Shown in pieces: positions 22,601 to 29,469 of a stretch of DNA of 64,000 nt. The notes under the pieces were generated by a model, which had not been told where the DNA came from, made no database searches, and was given only the letters and a program-made list of their open reading frames with translations. Source of the stretch: Leptasterias polaris (Eukaryota > Echinodermata > Asteroidea > Forcipulatida > Asteriidae); NCBI GenBank assembly GCA_037783415.1, contig JAZGTN010000007.1:3307501-3371500 (forward strand), given 5' to 3'. Position 1 is the stretch's first letter; each line of letters opens with the position of its first letter. Position numbers and translations under genes: made by a program.

Positions 22601-25244
22601 TCTTACCGAGTATGTTTTTATTGCCATTAATTTTCAGAGTCATTACCAAACGTGTACTGTGCCTTGAAAGGAAATGGTTAAGGGAGAATGCTGCTTAGTG
22701 CTAGTGCAATGACAAGCTAACTGGTCCAGCTGGATAGTCACTGAAAAGGTTAAGGACAAACGGTAACCAAATTATGCATTCTATTTTCTACAACTTCCTT
22801 TACACTCCTTTCTGGACAATAACTCATTTTGATGTAGTGGATGTGGTCACAGTCCGTCAATGTCAACATGTCTTCACAAAGATAATTTATTTGGCTTGTC
22901 ATTCAACAGGAAACTCCTGGTGCGACTTTTCACAGGAAATGGCCCAGGTAAAAGCTGGCTATTATGGCACTGATGCACAGATGTAACTATCATTACAGCC
23001 TGGTAAATTGTAGGAAAAGGTCAAGATCAGTGAAGTGGTTTGATGTCGCTCAGTAGCAGTGAAATTATTCAACGTATAGGTCTACTACACAAAACATCAG
23101 ACGGCAATATCTTGTACGAGTTCAATTAGCATTGAGAACCAAAATAATTTGTCGTTGAGAAAAATATAATTATAAGGAGAATTTCAGTGTTGATCATATG
23201 ATCCAAAATAATCAAAACTTATGCTTTGGTCATCGCATACCAGTATGGTGTATCGAATAGGCCTACATGGTCTCCCCAGTCAAGTGGTTAGACTGCAGGA
23301 CTTGCAACCACAAGGTGGATGGGTTCGAATCCAGCCAAGCTACATGTAGATGCTGGTTTCACATCATCTGTCATCTAGTTACTGAATCACAACTTTTCGA
23401 TTGGTGCAATTCATAATCATAAATTTAGGTCAACATTAAACCAATGTAATGCATGAGAGAGATGCAAGCTTGGTGCTTAAATACCCTTTTCTGAGTTCCC
23501 TTGATGGGAAGATCATCTAAATTTAAACAAACAAACAAACAAAAATTTTATTGTAAATATTACTAACTAACCCTATAACCATTAGTTGATGCTGAGAAAA
23601 CAGATGGCTGTGCGGAAGATTGAGTTTCTTTGGACACGTCATGCATCGACAAAGAAATAATCCGGGGGTCAGTCGAGGGAAAGGAAAGAGAAGGAGACGT
23701 CGTTCAGCAACATCATGGACGACCGACATAAAGAAGAGGACCGGACAGGGAACGGCAGCTGCAACGAGAGCAGCAGCAGATCGAGATGGTTGGCGCGAAC
23801 TTGTGATGACCACCGCAGCGCAATTTGCGCTACCGGACTGAAAAGAGAGAGAATTGGCGCATTCTCCGTGTGGTTGTAAAACGCACGTCCGTTATCGGGA
23901 TATTTTTTTCTTTCTCCACACTTATTTTGTGGGAAACTTGTCAGTAGGCCTACTTCATAAACTTGTCAAGCGACATATATAAAAGATTCATACAAATTTC
24001 CAAGAAAGTGACAGATTGTCAGATAAAATATAGTAAGGTTACTTTGTACGTCAAATAAGCGGCCAATTTAAGCGTCGCGTTGTTCTATTTTGCGCAAAAT
24101 TAAAAGCTCCCGGAAACACTTGTTCAAAAAAAACAAAAAAAGAGTCTACAAGAAATTCTTCATTCTAAAAACTCCCTGACCACCGCAGCGCAATTTGCGC
24201 CACCGGACTGAAAAGAGAGAGAGAACCCTATACTCTCCTGCCCCGTCACAAAATTCCACAGGAGACTGTGGAGATTGAGTCCACAGTCAGACAGTGCACA
24301 AGCCCGGCCTTGGGTTTCCTGATAATTTTAAAACCCCATGCCATAAGGTTTATCGCGATTCAGAATCGCAATGGATCATGGGAGGGCAGAGGGGGCAAAT
24401 GCTACAGTCGGTCGTCATGCGCGAGTTCCCGGGTTGCCCCCTTTCACTACACCATCATGCGCGGCAAAACAGCGCCCTCTCTTGGTATTTTGCTATTCGC
24501 GATAAACCTTATAAATGCAATGACACTGTGACAGTTGTGGCCTACTTTGATGCATTTTATATACCCCTGGGTGACAATTAGAAGCCAATAGTGAAGTGTC
24601 TTGCTCAGGGACACAAGCATCATGACCGGGACTCGAACCCACCACACCCGGATGACTTTAAACCACCAGAACTTGAATCCAATGATCTAAAACCACTCGG
24701 CCATGACACCCTATTCATGGCCTGTAAAAGATAAAGAAAGAGTTTATTTGTTTTATTATTTTATATTTACCTTGTAGTAAGCAAACTGTAGGTAACTGTA
24801 CGGCATCCGACTTAAAAACTTGTCCGTCACGTCTTGGTTGATGATCTGCGGCCGATTCCCAAGCTTGTCTAATTTACATTTCCTTACGCAGTTCGCTTTC
24901 ATAAAAAGTCCCTGGAAATATTTCATCTCCTCCACGGCAGAGTCGTCTTTCGGCGGGGCCGGGCTGCGGGTTAGATTGCGACATTTCAGGCGGCACTCCA
25001 CGAGACTCTTCCGGTAGAATTTGAACTCCTCGAGAGCTTTCTCGAAATAATAAATGGTGTCTTCCCAATCGCCGTTCGTGTACGAGCTCATCCCACTTTG
25101 GTACCACTCATCGTAAGTCGCTATCGGTGTGGTATATTCCTCAGTTTGACTCTCTGCGGTTTTTATAAATGTTTTGGCTAAAAATAGGAGAAATATAAGC
25201 GATAATAGAGTGATTAGCTGAGCCATGATCGCACACGGTTGCAT
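1634..25244 (-). CDS. CRTAP / prolyl 3-hydroxylase (leprecan) family protein, 5' exons
   Basis: Family role: CRTAP and the P3H enzymes work in the endoplasmic reticulum, where they 3-hydroxylate prolines in procollagen and chaperone it. Visible here is the N-terminal TPR-like region. Exon 1 is 25244-24771 (158 codons), exon 2 is 10218-10066 (51 codons), and exon 3 is 1805-1634 (57 codons plus 1 nt). All introns are GT-AG and the protein is incomplete at the left edge. A hydrophobic signal-peptide-like segment (LITLLSLIFLLFLAKTF) follows Met7; Met1 and Met7 (25226) are both possible starts. Family landmarks are paired cysteines in LVECRLKC and NCVRKCK, PYSYLQFAYYK at the exon 1 end, QNNLDYYRNL in exon 2, and DECRALCEG in exon 3. 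The dioxygenase domain that separates P3H from CRTAP is not in the window, so the paralogue is undecided. Intron 1 (about 14.5 kb) holds a lectin-like gene on the other strand, and intron 2 (about 8.3 kb) holds an intact LINE. Confidence 0.9.
1806..2339. other. Intron 2, low-complexity DNA with poly-C run
   Basis: AT-rich intron sequence ends in a C/A-rich low-complexity tract (about 2240-2290) with a long poly-C run. No gene is seen. Confidence 0.5.
2340..2620. repeat. Interspersed repeat family J
   Basis: Contains CTGGCTGGCTAGTTCAGTGT and CTGCTGGCCAGTCACT, hallmarks of a family also present near 21340-21440/21600-21710, 39115-39310, 44330-44470, 49230-49350, 51590-51720, 59840-60030 and 62745-62955. 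Complete copies begin near GGGTTTGCCCTTAAC and end near GACCACTGTTAAGGGCGAA, which suggests short terminal inverted repeats. No coding capacity. Confidence 0.5.
2745..2870. repeat. A/T-homopolymer repeat related to 32427-32735
   Basis: Contains ACATGTTTAGCGTCCTGCC followed by a T run and an A run. The same start and composition occur in the better-preserved copy at 32427-32735. Confidence 0.4.
2970..3110 (+). pseudogene. LINE reverse-transcriptase C-terminal remnant
   Basis: One plus-strand frame reads through a peptide containing LLNKLPSEIKNIHSL, matching the conserved C-terminal pattern (LWN-LP--I---SL--FK--LK) of CR1/L2-like LINE proteins. Compare LWNALPFHIRSEQKLTSFK in the intact LINE at 5426-8992. 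It is a 3'-end fragment with no start. Confidence 0.5.
3430..3745 (-). mobile_element. Family B composite repeat, copy 2
   Basis: Same order as copy 1: degraded tRNA-like head on the minus strand, body with GTGCCAGTCAGAACCG and GGGATCACACCCAAG, and a terminal foldback in which ACCACAAGGGAAA (about 3694-3706) pairs with TTTCCCTTGTGGT (about 3716-3728). Confidence 0.6.
3756..3932. mobile_element. Short MITE-like element (family O)
   Basis: Begins CAGGGAACGATTTC and ends GAAATCGTTCACTG, an imperfect inverted repeat. A second copy sits at 60088-60250. It contains no protein. Confidence 0.55.
4340..4605 (+). mobile_element. Family B composite repeat, copy 3 (reverse orientation)
   Basis: Reads body first (TTGGGTGTGATCCCTAGC, GACTGGCACCCCC), then the tRNA-like head AGTTGGTAGAGCGC and TTTGTTCAACCCC. 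The opposite orientation to copies 1 and 2 shows that the head and body belong to one unit. Confidence 0.6.
5041..5104. repeat. 12-bp tandem repeat at the LINE 3' end
   Basis: About five copies of GACTAATCCCTT abut the 3' end of the LINE. L2/CR1-type elements often end in short tandem repeats instead of poly-A. It could be an element tail or a pre-existing target repeat. Confidence 0.75.
5143..5176 (-). other. 3'-terminal GCGC stem-loop of the LINE
   Basis: TGCGCC (5143-5148) and GGCGCA (5171-5176) can pair with a 22-nt loop just before the ATT-rich end of the element. Window SINEs have a similar GCGC hairpin followed by ATATAA and an ATT tail, so this may be the structure bound by the reverse transcriptase. 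Confidence 0.55.
5426..8992 (-). CDS. LINE ORF: APE-type endonuclease plus reverse transcriptase (1188 aa)
   Basis: Predicted to carry out target-primed reverse transcription. Domains in order: residues 1-30 include a hydrophobic stretch (LLVFLHLLFII); residues 109-116 are DISVNPGP, a 2A-like motif; residues about 235-450 form an APE-type endonuclease with LNTRSL (N239), TETW (E266), YRPP (341-344), GDFN (D379, N381), LDLVIT (D420) and SDH (442-444); residues about 720-1000 form the reverse transcriptase with ENYRPISNL, DLSAAFDTVDH (814-824), GVPQGSCLGP (871-880) and the catalytic YADD (904-907). The C terminus has LWNALPFHIR, typical of CR1/L2 proteins. There is no stop or frameshift and all named catalytic motifs are present, so the protein may be functional. 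A second start at Met4 is possible. Assignment to L2 rather than CR1 is by general resemblance and needs a tree. Confidence 0.9.
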   Translation of the reverse strand: MFTMAVAISARARLLVFLHLLFIIHKSQRVQIFADAETVRNEYFASADQYMCLTNFVVPITPCHGVTLQLCRTGFNFSKVPLVKWSKHGQTTLVIPGHDPPHDITIFMDISVNPGPRIGCTSKDELHFMHTENSHSNMSCCKTTTIMYSRSQLFNIRKTFYHSIQPELFSILKANGIFRFRGNRAGHCNYKCKIPVHIGHRLDYVHNRLALENRTPVLKHIVVNPADSSDDLLKLCCLNTRSLKNKSADFVSYAINSKADLFALTETWFTDNDVAHKVEATPPGFRLLDHPRKNRVGGGTALLFRDHLNVKKIAGDELDSFEFSEWSVGINSFKLRLVIIYRPPYSVSHPYTVNRFITDFADYLESIILSSEPVLITGDFNIHVDISDDPNTLRFLTLLESMGLQQHVNKPTHEMGHTLDLVITRKSDMVLNGLPTPHHLFSDHFSVICNLQQSKSSFPAKQIVYRDIKSIDINCLKSDLVSSRLCSDTPQGLEELTKCYNTTLAGTFNTHAPLKSKMVTARPRLPWFNQEINSALRMRRRAEKKWRRTSMASDLSAYKLIRNKVTFLLNKARCNFYKDFIESNSSDQRKLFRVSKKLLGHSDDVLYPPFKDKMTLANDMGSFFVQKISNIHAKLDDLEVSTSVDRTLSFTSETMSSKILFDSFIPLTESQVKQLVVNSSKGSCALDPMPTNLVGECLDVLLPVLTNIINSSLVSGTFPTDWKEALICPLLKKPNLDMKLENYRPISNLQFISKLTERAVCDQLYCHMSKHSMFPVFQSSYRKHHSTETALIKVKNDLLMRMNSQHVILLILLDLSAAFDTVDHAILLKRLQSKFGVTGKALDWFSSYLLDRSQRVSIQGTLSEKFNINCGVPQGSCLGPFLFLVYASKLFDIVERHLPDVHCYADDTQLYLSFRPDDKFCQAAVTIMEDCIGDIRQWMLHDRLLINDAKSEFLIIGSKQQLQKINISNIMIGDAKVFPTTCVRNLGSWFDSELTMNTHINKACSAAFFHLHNIKRISQFLTQDSLLKLIHAFVTSRLDYCNGLLYGLPKSQIAKLQRVQNAAARIVTNTHRFEHITPIIRQLHWLPVSYRINFKILLLTFKALHGLSPKYLQDLVSIRKVSSYQLRSGNNGIFLDYPSGKMLTTFGDRAFSVAAPKLWNALPFHIRSEQKLTSFKCNIKTYLFKAAF
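8645..8668 (-). other. 2A-like ribosome-skipping motif (DISVNPGP)
   Basis: Codons 109-116 of the LINE ORF encode D-I-S-V-N-P-G-P. The 2A consensus is D-V/I-E-x-N-P-G-P, so only the Glu differs (Ser). Functional 2A peptides separate the nascent chain between Gly and Pro; here that would release an N-terminal peptide of about 115 residues. The Glu-to-Ser change may weaken or abolish this. Confidence 0.6.
9421..9815. mobile_element. AT-rich inverted-repeat element
   Basis: AAAAATACCAGTTGATCGTC at about 9451-9470 is the reverse complement of GACGATCAACTGGTATTTTT at about 9779-9798. Homopolymer T and A runs lie between. Probably a non-autonomous element; no credible protein. Confidence 0.55.
10283..10614 (-). 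mobile_element. Family F MITE-like element, truncated copy
   Basis: Contains, on the minus strand, the family F order seen at 15401-15766 (TTACCAACGTTGTACAC end, GGTCATGGTGG block, GATGTTTGAAA block). Its distal end is replaced by the TTAA element starting at 10615. It begins about 65 bp upstream of CRTAP/P3H exon 2. Confidence 0.55.
10615..11203. mobile_element. TTAA-flanked inverted-repeat element (589 bp)
   Basis: Begins TTAACCCTTTCAGCCCCAAG and ends CTTGGGGCTGAAAGGGTTAA, a perfect 20-bp inverted repeat whose TTAA ends match the target duplication of piggyBac-type and some Kolobok elements. A subterminal GGCGACTATAGTCGCCCTT is duplicated near the right end. A diverged relative lies at about 21700-22275. 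No transposase ORF. Confidence 0.8.
11404..11600. repeat. Duplicated block B, distal copy
   Basis: This sequence (ACATTTCGCAACGATGCTAA through AAACTGCACTTTGTCAA) is nearly identical to 13247-13431, about 1.8 kb away in the same orientation. Confidence 0.75.
11850..12215. mobile_element. Family E MITE-like element
   Basis: Shares TGAAAATTTCACTTCAAAAG, a central self-complementary GAAATGTTTCTGACAGAAAT and the end ATTACCAAACGTATA with copies at 22272-22668, 30115-30495 (reverse) and 42180-42255 (fragment). No protein. Confidence 0.55.
12840..12985. repeat. Interspersed repeat family M
   Basis: Holds CCATGGTCCTGAGGCTGGTT and repeated GTCGACCA / GTCAACCA motifs. An inverted copy is at 39945-40095. 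Confidence 0.5.
13099..13622. repeat. A-B-A segmental duplication with ACGT microsatellite
   Basis: Block A (CCAAGCAACGACTATCGACA through ATGACATGTCTGATCAGGGC) occurs at about 13107-13240 and again at about 13443-13620. Between them is a copy of block B (13247-13431). The second A copy has an expanded (ACGT)n tract at about 13520-13560. Near identity points to a recent duplication. Confidence 0.75.
13922..14467 (+). CDS. Secreted C-type-lectin-like domain protein (181 aa), nested gene
   Basis: Residues 1-25 form a signal peptide (hydrophobic MLIWTLVMLSVTKGAYA; Met8 is an alternative start). Residues 28-168 form one C-type-lectin-like domain: CPYGWVPYDDSCY at the start, W-C around C58, a GAWINC strand (89-94), EGEWNC (100-105), NQPDD (121-125), and FIICE (163-167) closing the fold. 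Cysteines are at 28, 39, 58, 94, 105, 166 and 174. C58 and C166 can make the long disulfide. The two inner cysteines found in most such domains are absent (Phe135 and Ser160 sit near those places), and WND is replaced by FWGDV, so canonical calcium/sugar binding is doubtful. The reading frame is a single exon. It lies inside intron 1 of the CRTAP/P3H-like gene on the opposite strand. Related proteins often act in innate immunity or biomineral matrices; that role is inference. Confidence 0.8.
   Translation: MFNFASNMLIWTLVMLSVTKGAYAARGCPYGWVPYDDSCYLGLDGSMNGDWPTAMMQCDRNNASIMVPSSDWENRFILTSFRHHGDSFGAWINCDDVEVEGEWNCSEDGNHPTQYRKWELNQPDDDKWSTAQDFGFMITFTYSDKPNTVLGFWGDVDQDSHLFIICERPRKARCGHSNTNE
14740..14945 (-). 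mobile_element. SINE family A fragment (tRNA Leu/Ser-like head)
   Basis: Minus-strand copy of the most frequent SINE here: GAGCTCTGGTGTTG region, GGTTCGAATCCCAGTCATG B-box and CACTTGTGCCCTCG. A plus-strand head fragment (GTCGTGGCCGAGCGGTCTAG) follows at about 15192-15290. Confidence 0.6.
15401..15766. mobile_element. TTAA-flanked MITE-like element, family F (366 bp)
   Basis: Begins TTAAAGGGTGAGTACAACAT and ends ATGTTGTACACACCCTTTAA; the ends are imperfect inverted repeats with TTAA at both edges. Other copies are at 10283-10614, 47332-48440 (with insertions) and about 58330-58664. No protein. Confidence 0.75.
15880..16095 (+). mobile_element. tRNA-headed SINE, second type (family V)
   Basis: Head GGTTGGCTCAGTGGTTTC with B-box GGTTCGAATCCCACC, a body with GGATTGGGTTTTCAT and TTTTCCTCCAACATC, then GGCGCTAAATACAAATAAAT as a 3' tail. 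Confidence 0.65.
16100..16270 (+). pseudogene. LINE reverse-transcriptase C-terminal remnant
   Basis: A plus-strand frame encodes VFAHLWNKLPPKVCQ followed by MMKFKKLLKTELF, the CR1/L2-type C-terminal signature. It is a 3' fragment only. Confidence 0.65.
16728..17098 (-). mobile_element. SINE family A, nearly complete copy
   Basis: Read on the minus strand: tRNA-like head GTGGCCGAGTGGTTAAGAGC, B-box GGTTCGAGTCCCGGTCGTG, body CCCAGGGGTAAAATGGGTAC, a GCGC hairpin with GATATAAA, and a tail of ATT repeats. No protein. Confidence 0.8.
17187..18177. mobile_element. Inverted-repeat element containing the 31-bp minisatellite
   Basis: Left end CAGGGCTCGAATTT (about 17187-17200) and right end AAATTCGAGCCCTG (about 18164-18177) are inverted repeats. 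The interior left part mentions GGCCAGTAA motifs and the right part is the tandem array. The array therefore seems to have grown inside a mobile element. Confidence 0.65.
17500..18150. repeat. 31-bp minisatellite, 21 units
   Basis: Period exactly 31 bp over 651 bp; unit starts GATTTTGAGCTACAAGCCCT and ends GTAGTCTTGTG. Units look identical except the last, which has CTGCAG for CTGTAG. Each unit contains the small hairpin CTACA-AGCCC-TGTAG. Confidence 0.95.
18780..19155. mobile_element. TTAA-flanked MITE-like element, family D copy 1 (376 bp)
   Basis: Starts TTAAAGGCACTGAACACGTT and ends AACGTGTACAGTGCCTTTAA, inverted repeats with TTAA at both edges. It is nearly identical to 19605-19983, in the same orientation. 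No transposase. Confidence 0.85.
19605..19983. mobile_element. TTAA-flanked MITE-like element, family D copy 2 (379 bp)
   Basis: Starts TTAAAGGCACTGGACACGTT and ends AACGTGTTCAGTGCCTTTAA. Differs from copy 1 by a few substitutions and short indels, so both are young. They are 450 bp apart. Confidence 0.85.
20460..20790. mobile_element. Family B composite repeat, copy 4
   Basis: Body (CTTGGGTGTGATCTGAATGG), head-like CAGTTGGTAGAGTGCCA and 3' AAAATTTACCCAGTC as in other family B copies. A short foldback GCGTCTCCTTAAGGTGATAT / GCGTCCCCTTAAGGTGATCC is duplicated in it. The nearby 20226-20267 hairpin (CATACCGTAAGCAC / GTGCTTACGGTATG) belongs to family C. Confidence 0.5.
21095..21168. repeat. GTTT microsatellite
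   Basis: Repeated TTTG units interrupted by GGGG. ORFs across it are artefacts of the repeat. Confidence 0.9.
21340..21715. repeat. Family J repeat interrupted by a family B SINE
   Basis: Family J halves (GTGACTGGCCAGCCAGACC ... TATTAAATAGGG and TATTAAATAGGGATGCTTTT ... GCTAGCGGACCACTGG) flank a family B copy at about 21428-21590. The repeated TATTAAATAGGG on both sides is consistent with a target-site duplication made when B inserted into J. Confidence 0.7.
22272..22668. mobile_element. Family E MITE-like element
   Basis: Starts TTAAAGGTGCTGCATACGTT and ends CCAAACGTGTACTGTGCCTT; a central GAAGCGTTTCTGACAGAAAC is self-complementary. The left TTAA is intact and the right is TTGA. Confidence 0.65.
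23265..23345 (+). repeat. tRNA-like SINE head
   Basis: GTCTCCCCAGTCAAGTGGTT with B-box GGTTCGAATCCAGCC. Acceptor-stem ends do not pair, so it is not called as a tRNA gene. Confidence 0.45.
23615..23841 (+). pseudogene. LINE-type C-terminal remnant (RTE-like)
   Basis: One frame encodes FFGHVMHRQRNNPG, then KGKRRRRRSATSWTTDIKKR and ATRAAADRDGWRELVMTTAA, ending at a stop. This pattern (FFGHV ... GRR-R ... W-DI ... A-DRD-WR) marks the C terminus of many invertebrate LINE endonuclease/reverse-transcriptase proteins. The rest of the protein is missing. Confidence 0.7.
24340..24516. mobile_element. Short inverted-repeat element
   Basis: ATAAGGTTTATCGCGA at about 24344-24359 pairs with TCGCGATAAACCTTAT at about 24497-24512. 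About 175 bp overall, no protein. Confidence 0.7.
24545..24711 (-). mobile_element. SINE family A fragment
   Basis: Minus-strand head and B-box (GGTTCGAGTCCCGGTCATG) with CACTTGTGTCCCTGAGC-like 3' sequence. It lies about 60 bp from the CRTAP/P3H exon 1 donor. Confidence 0.7.
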
Positions 25245-25862
25245 TGGCTTCGGTGGACAGTCGGTAAGCTACGCACACACATGTGTTGTTACATGCTCTT
25301 AATTCTTTGGTAATGCGTGGATTTTGTGTGTACGTGTCAACGTCCCTGGATCGGAGAGTAACCTTGACTTACTTGCTCGGTTTCGTGTTTACGTGTTTTG
25401 TAGTCTTGAACTCAAGTCGCTTTCATGTAAACGGAGCACCTGTCACATTTTGTCACAATTTTAACTTGATCTTCATGATGTGTTATTTATGTTTTATAAA
25501 CCAAACAGTTGAACAGATAATTGTAGTTTCTGGTTAATTGATAATCAATCCTAATTAAGCTACAAGAAAGAGTATAATTTAGGACAAAAAACAAGTCAGT
25601 AAATTAGCAAATTTTGTGTGCGACATTTTACGACTGAGCCTGGCACTTTTTGAACCATTGAGGGCGCGCTAACAATCAATAATATCGAATTTTCTAGCAG
25701 GTTGTTTGGCCTCAGAGAAGCAGCCTGTAGAATTCTTGCTCTATGCATGGTAAAATGAATTCCCAGACAAATAAAACAGAAAACAGCCCAAAGGAAGCAA
25801 CTTTCTGGTACAAAGAACATACCGTCACCTACATACATTTAGATTTTAAATACTTCAAATAC

Positions 25863-26338
25863 CTGAGTATTTTCGAAACGGCGCATTGGAATTACCAGGC
25901 TTCCAGTGTTTTTTGAGCCTGAACGCCGGGAAACCAATGTTTCGCAAAGACCCAAATGTGAGTATTTTCGAAACGGTGCACCTACATCACCAGGCTTCTA
26001 GTATTTTTAAAGCCTGAACTCTAAGAAACTTACGTTTTGCAAATACTCTGAACTGAGTATTTTCGAAACGGCGCACTGGAACTACCAGGCTTTCAATTGT
26101 TTCTGAAGCCTGCATACTGAGAAGCCTGCGTTTCGCAAAGACCCAAAACTGGGTATTTTCGAAACGGCGCACCTACATCACCAGGCTTCAAGTATTTTCA
26201 AAGCCTGAACTCTTAGAAACCTACGTTTCGCAAATACTCTGAACTGAGTATTTTCGAAACGGCGTACTGGAATAACCAGGCTTCTAGTTTTCTAGAGCCT
26301 GAGGATGTGAAAACTGCGTTTCACAAAAATCGATAGGT
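25863..26338. repeat. 95-bp foldback satellite, five units in A-B-A-B-A order
   Basis: GAGTATTTTCGAAACGGYGC recurs at about 25864, 25959, 26054, 26150 and 26245. Units 1, 3 and 5 share CAAAGACCCAAA-type or GGAAYWACCAGG sequence, while units 2 and 4 share CACCTACATCACCAGG and AATACTCTGAA. Each unit is an imperfect palindrome: TTTCGAAACG pairs with CGTTTCGCAAA, and CAGGCTT with AAGCCTG. Confidence 0.85.
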
Positions 26339-26920
26339 TTTTTCTCAAAGGAATGTTTTGATATCTTTGTAATGGAGCACAAGATTGTTAGAACAAAATA
26401 TTCTCCGGTCGCGATGGGAGTGCTCATGTATTGTTAAAACATAGAGTTTTCGGGGGCATCATCGCATAATAAATGAAACTAATTCCTTTGTGTACTGGGA
26501 TCTAAATAAGTTATTGTTGACTTCTGATTATAGCATTGGCTGACTTTTGGTACTCTGCAAACCTTTTAGGAATAACTATTAGCTGATGGATCGAATGGAT
26601 GAAAGATCATTATTTAAAGTCTAGTCTCAGACCCGAAATTAATATTTAGTTAGGCTTACGCTACTGACATTATAAATACCATAGAGCAAGGAACATGACA
26701 TTATTTAACCCTCAAAGCAAAAGGCATCAGAAAGAGTGCTGAACCAATGATCATCTGACAATCACATTTTCCTTCATCGTGTTTGTTTGTTTGTTTTTTG
26801 TTTTTTGTTTGTTTGTTGTTTCGATATATCACAACTAGACAATCTGTCAATACAAGAATTTGATACAAAATGGTGACAATGGAGGGCACAAGGAAAAAGG
26901 CAATTGCCTTATACAGGTCC

Positions 26921-27069
26921 TGGGCTCGATTTCACAAAGAGTTAAGATTGATCTTAAGTGCAAATCCATCGTAGTTGCTTAGCAAAGAGTGATGTCACAA
27001 TACAAATCACTATGGTTATACTGATAACTCATCTTAAGATGAATCTTAGTGCTTTGTGAAATCGACCCC
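26921..27069. mobile_element. Family G MITE-like element
   Basis: Starts TGGGCTCGATTTCACAAAG and ends CTTTGTGAAATCGACCCCA, inverted repeats flanked by AGGTCC on both sides. A second copy is nested in another element at 48206-48350. Confidence 0.8.
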
Positions 27070-28917
27070 AGGTCCCTTTAGTTACTAAGTGAAATAATAA
27101 CAATTTAGTGGGACCCATTAAATCATATCTTTTTTTTCATCATATATTATGATTTTGGTGTGAATAGTGAACAAAGTGGCTGTTGAATTTGCCATCTTAA
27201 TCCCCCCCCCCACAAAAAACCAAAACAAAACAACAAAAACCGTGGCATATGGTTGAAGTGTTTTGTAATCATGCATCCCCTGCAATGCCATTTATTTTCC
27301 CGTTTTGCGATCTGCATGTCTTTTCATCAGAACGGTCTCCGAGCAGTGCGCCCTCAGCGGCAATAAATGACCCTGATGGAAAATCCGGATGACATTGATT
27401 ACGTCACTGTCATTCATAAAAAAAGAAAAAAATGGACGTCCCCCATTTAACGCTGCAGTCATCAAGCGTTTGATCAGATCGTCTGCTGGAAGAATAGCGT
27501 TTGTTTAAACTGATCGCCAGCAATTCACGACTTGAGCATTCCTCTGAAAACAGGGAGAGGTGGACGAGTTGATCTCCAGATCGACAGGTAACTAAATAAA
27601 TGAGTACAATTGAATTGATGATTGTAAAACTGCTGATCTTGATCATTTCGTCAAATACAAAGTGCAGTGACATGAATGTATTTAATTCATTGTGTAGTGT
27701 AGTGTAGTGTCAGGTGTTACTGTAGTGTTGTATACTCATTGGAATGTTTGTATTGTAAATGTTGCATGTCATGCATGTAGTCTTAAGACACTTGTTTAGT
27801 TAGTGACAATGACTCTGACAGATCTGCGTATTGCCTGACAATATGCAAATACATTCACACTCACACTGTCACACTCACACTCACACTGTCACACTCACAC
27901 TCACAGGCATGTTTACAGTCGTTCTCAGATCGGATGCTAGTGAAAGCTAGCTTAGATATTTATTTATAGTTATACTTTTAAAATGACGTTCAATTTAAAG
28001 GTTTCATAAATCCTTCCAGCAGTCTGGTGGATGGTTTAAGCTGGCCAGTCAAATTAATGTCGCTGACCGTAGTGACAGTCACTATTCAAAGTGACTGTCT
28101 GACAACAGCGACACTGTCTCTGACACCGACAGTCAGACAGTACACTGCAGATCTACGTACGTGTATTGTTAACGACAATGCAAATACATTCAGTTCACGG
28201 TAATGTAGTGTCTTGGCCTGAGTTTGGGTCCTTTTCTTCCTCACGTACTGTACGTGCGGAGTAGAGTACATGTAGGTATAGATAATCGGGAGGCTTAAGA
28301 TTGAAGTTGAAGACCACCAATCGACAAATGACAAGTTGGACGCAAGTAATGATGTCTCTTAGTCTTAGCAATTACTGTTTTATTAAGAGCTCTCTGCTCT
28401 GTTCTACTATCTTACCCAAAACTCCCTCTCATTCTTACATTCCTTTACTTTATTCCCATCTTTGTTATTAATATTCTTCCAAATCAAAATATTATTAATT
28501 AGAAACCAACCGCGCACACGCTCACGCTGAGCATTAAGCTCGCGCTTTGCAATTAGCTCGTGCTTTGCGGTTGGTTCATTTACAGATCACTACAGTAACA
28601 AAAGTAGTACATGTAGAAGTAGTAATTGACAGAGAATTCAATTAAAAAATGTTGCTTGCTTCGCAGATTTTTGAGCCCACAATCACAAAGTTGAAAACTG
28701 CGTTGTTTATGTTAAATGTACAATGATATGACCCCTTTTGTGGTGAGTTTAGACAACAAACTCTCAAGGTGTGAAAGGTGAAGCGCCCTCTTGTGATTCA
28801 GTACACAATGGACCCGATTACTTTTGCCACTTGAAATGGAAGTTAGAAAATAGAGCTATACCTGAGTCTGTATCATGAAGTGTGTCCTCAAGAAATACGC
28901 TACTAAAAGACCTTAAG

Positions 28918-29262
28918 AAATATAATAATAGTGACTTCTTATATAGCGCTCAGGTCCGTCACTCTGTGACGCTCATGGCGCTTCAACATTATTACCCCTG
29001 ATCACTGGGCAATTTTTATTTCATTCCTTAAACCATCTCAGCTCCCTTGGGAGTATACAGCCTGTGCTGCCAAATATGTAGCGCATCAAGCTAAATCAAT
29101 CACAAGAACCATCTCTGCCCTCACAGGTACCCATTTACCCCTGGGTGATGAGAAGCAATTATAGTTAAGTGTCTTGCTCAAGGACATAAGTGTAACGACC
29201 GGGACTCGAACCCACACTCTGCTGATCAGAGACACCAGAGCTTTGATCCGGTGCTCTTATAT
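28918..29262 (-). mobile_element. SINE family A, nearly complete copy
   Basis: Minus-strand: degraded head, B-box GGTTCGAGTCCCGGTCGTT, body CCCAGGGGTAAATGGGTACC, GCGC hairpin and TATATAAGAAGTCACTATTA tail. It ends about 200 bp before the MINDY start codon. Confidence 0.75.
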
Positions 29263-29469
29263 TTTAGTCATTACAAAAAATGAGCCAGACAATACCAGGG
29301 TCTTACATCAATCCAATACAAATGAGCCAGACAATACCAGGGTCTTACATCAATCCAATACAAACGTTCTTTCTAAAATGTTCCTTTTCGTTGGTTGGAT
29401 CTCCCACCCCTGTCTGTTCCTAATCAGAAGTTTTGTTTTGAATTCCTTAAATCTCTTTCTAAGATAATC

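Larger units (their letters stand above)
25245..29469. promoter_or_regulatory. Divergent intergenic region between CRTAP/P3H-like and MINDY genes
   Basis: The two start codons are 4.2 kb apart and point away from each other, so the promoters of both lie here. No TATA box or CpG island could be assigned by eye. About 27430-27589 could be a non-coding first exon of MINDY, because ATCGACAG is followed by the good donor GTAACT at 27590; this is a guess. Repeats: foldback satellite, family G element, CACACT microsatellite (27858-27905), SINE A, and a 43-bp direct duplication (about 29278-29363). Confidence 0.4.

Noticed and set aside
25987..26172. Minus-strand ORF with repeated RRFENTQF motifs
   Set aside because: It is the translation of the 95-bp satellite; the unit length is not a multiple of three and the frame breaks.
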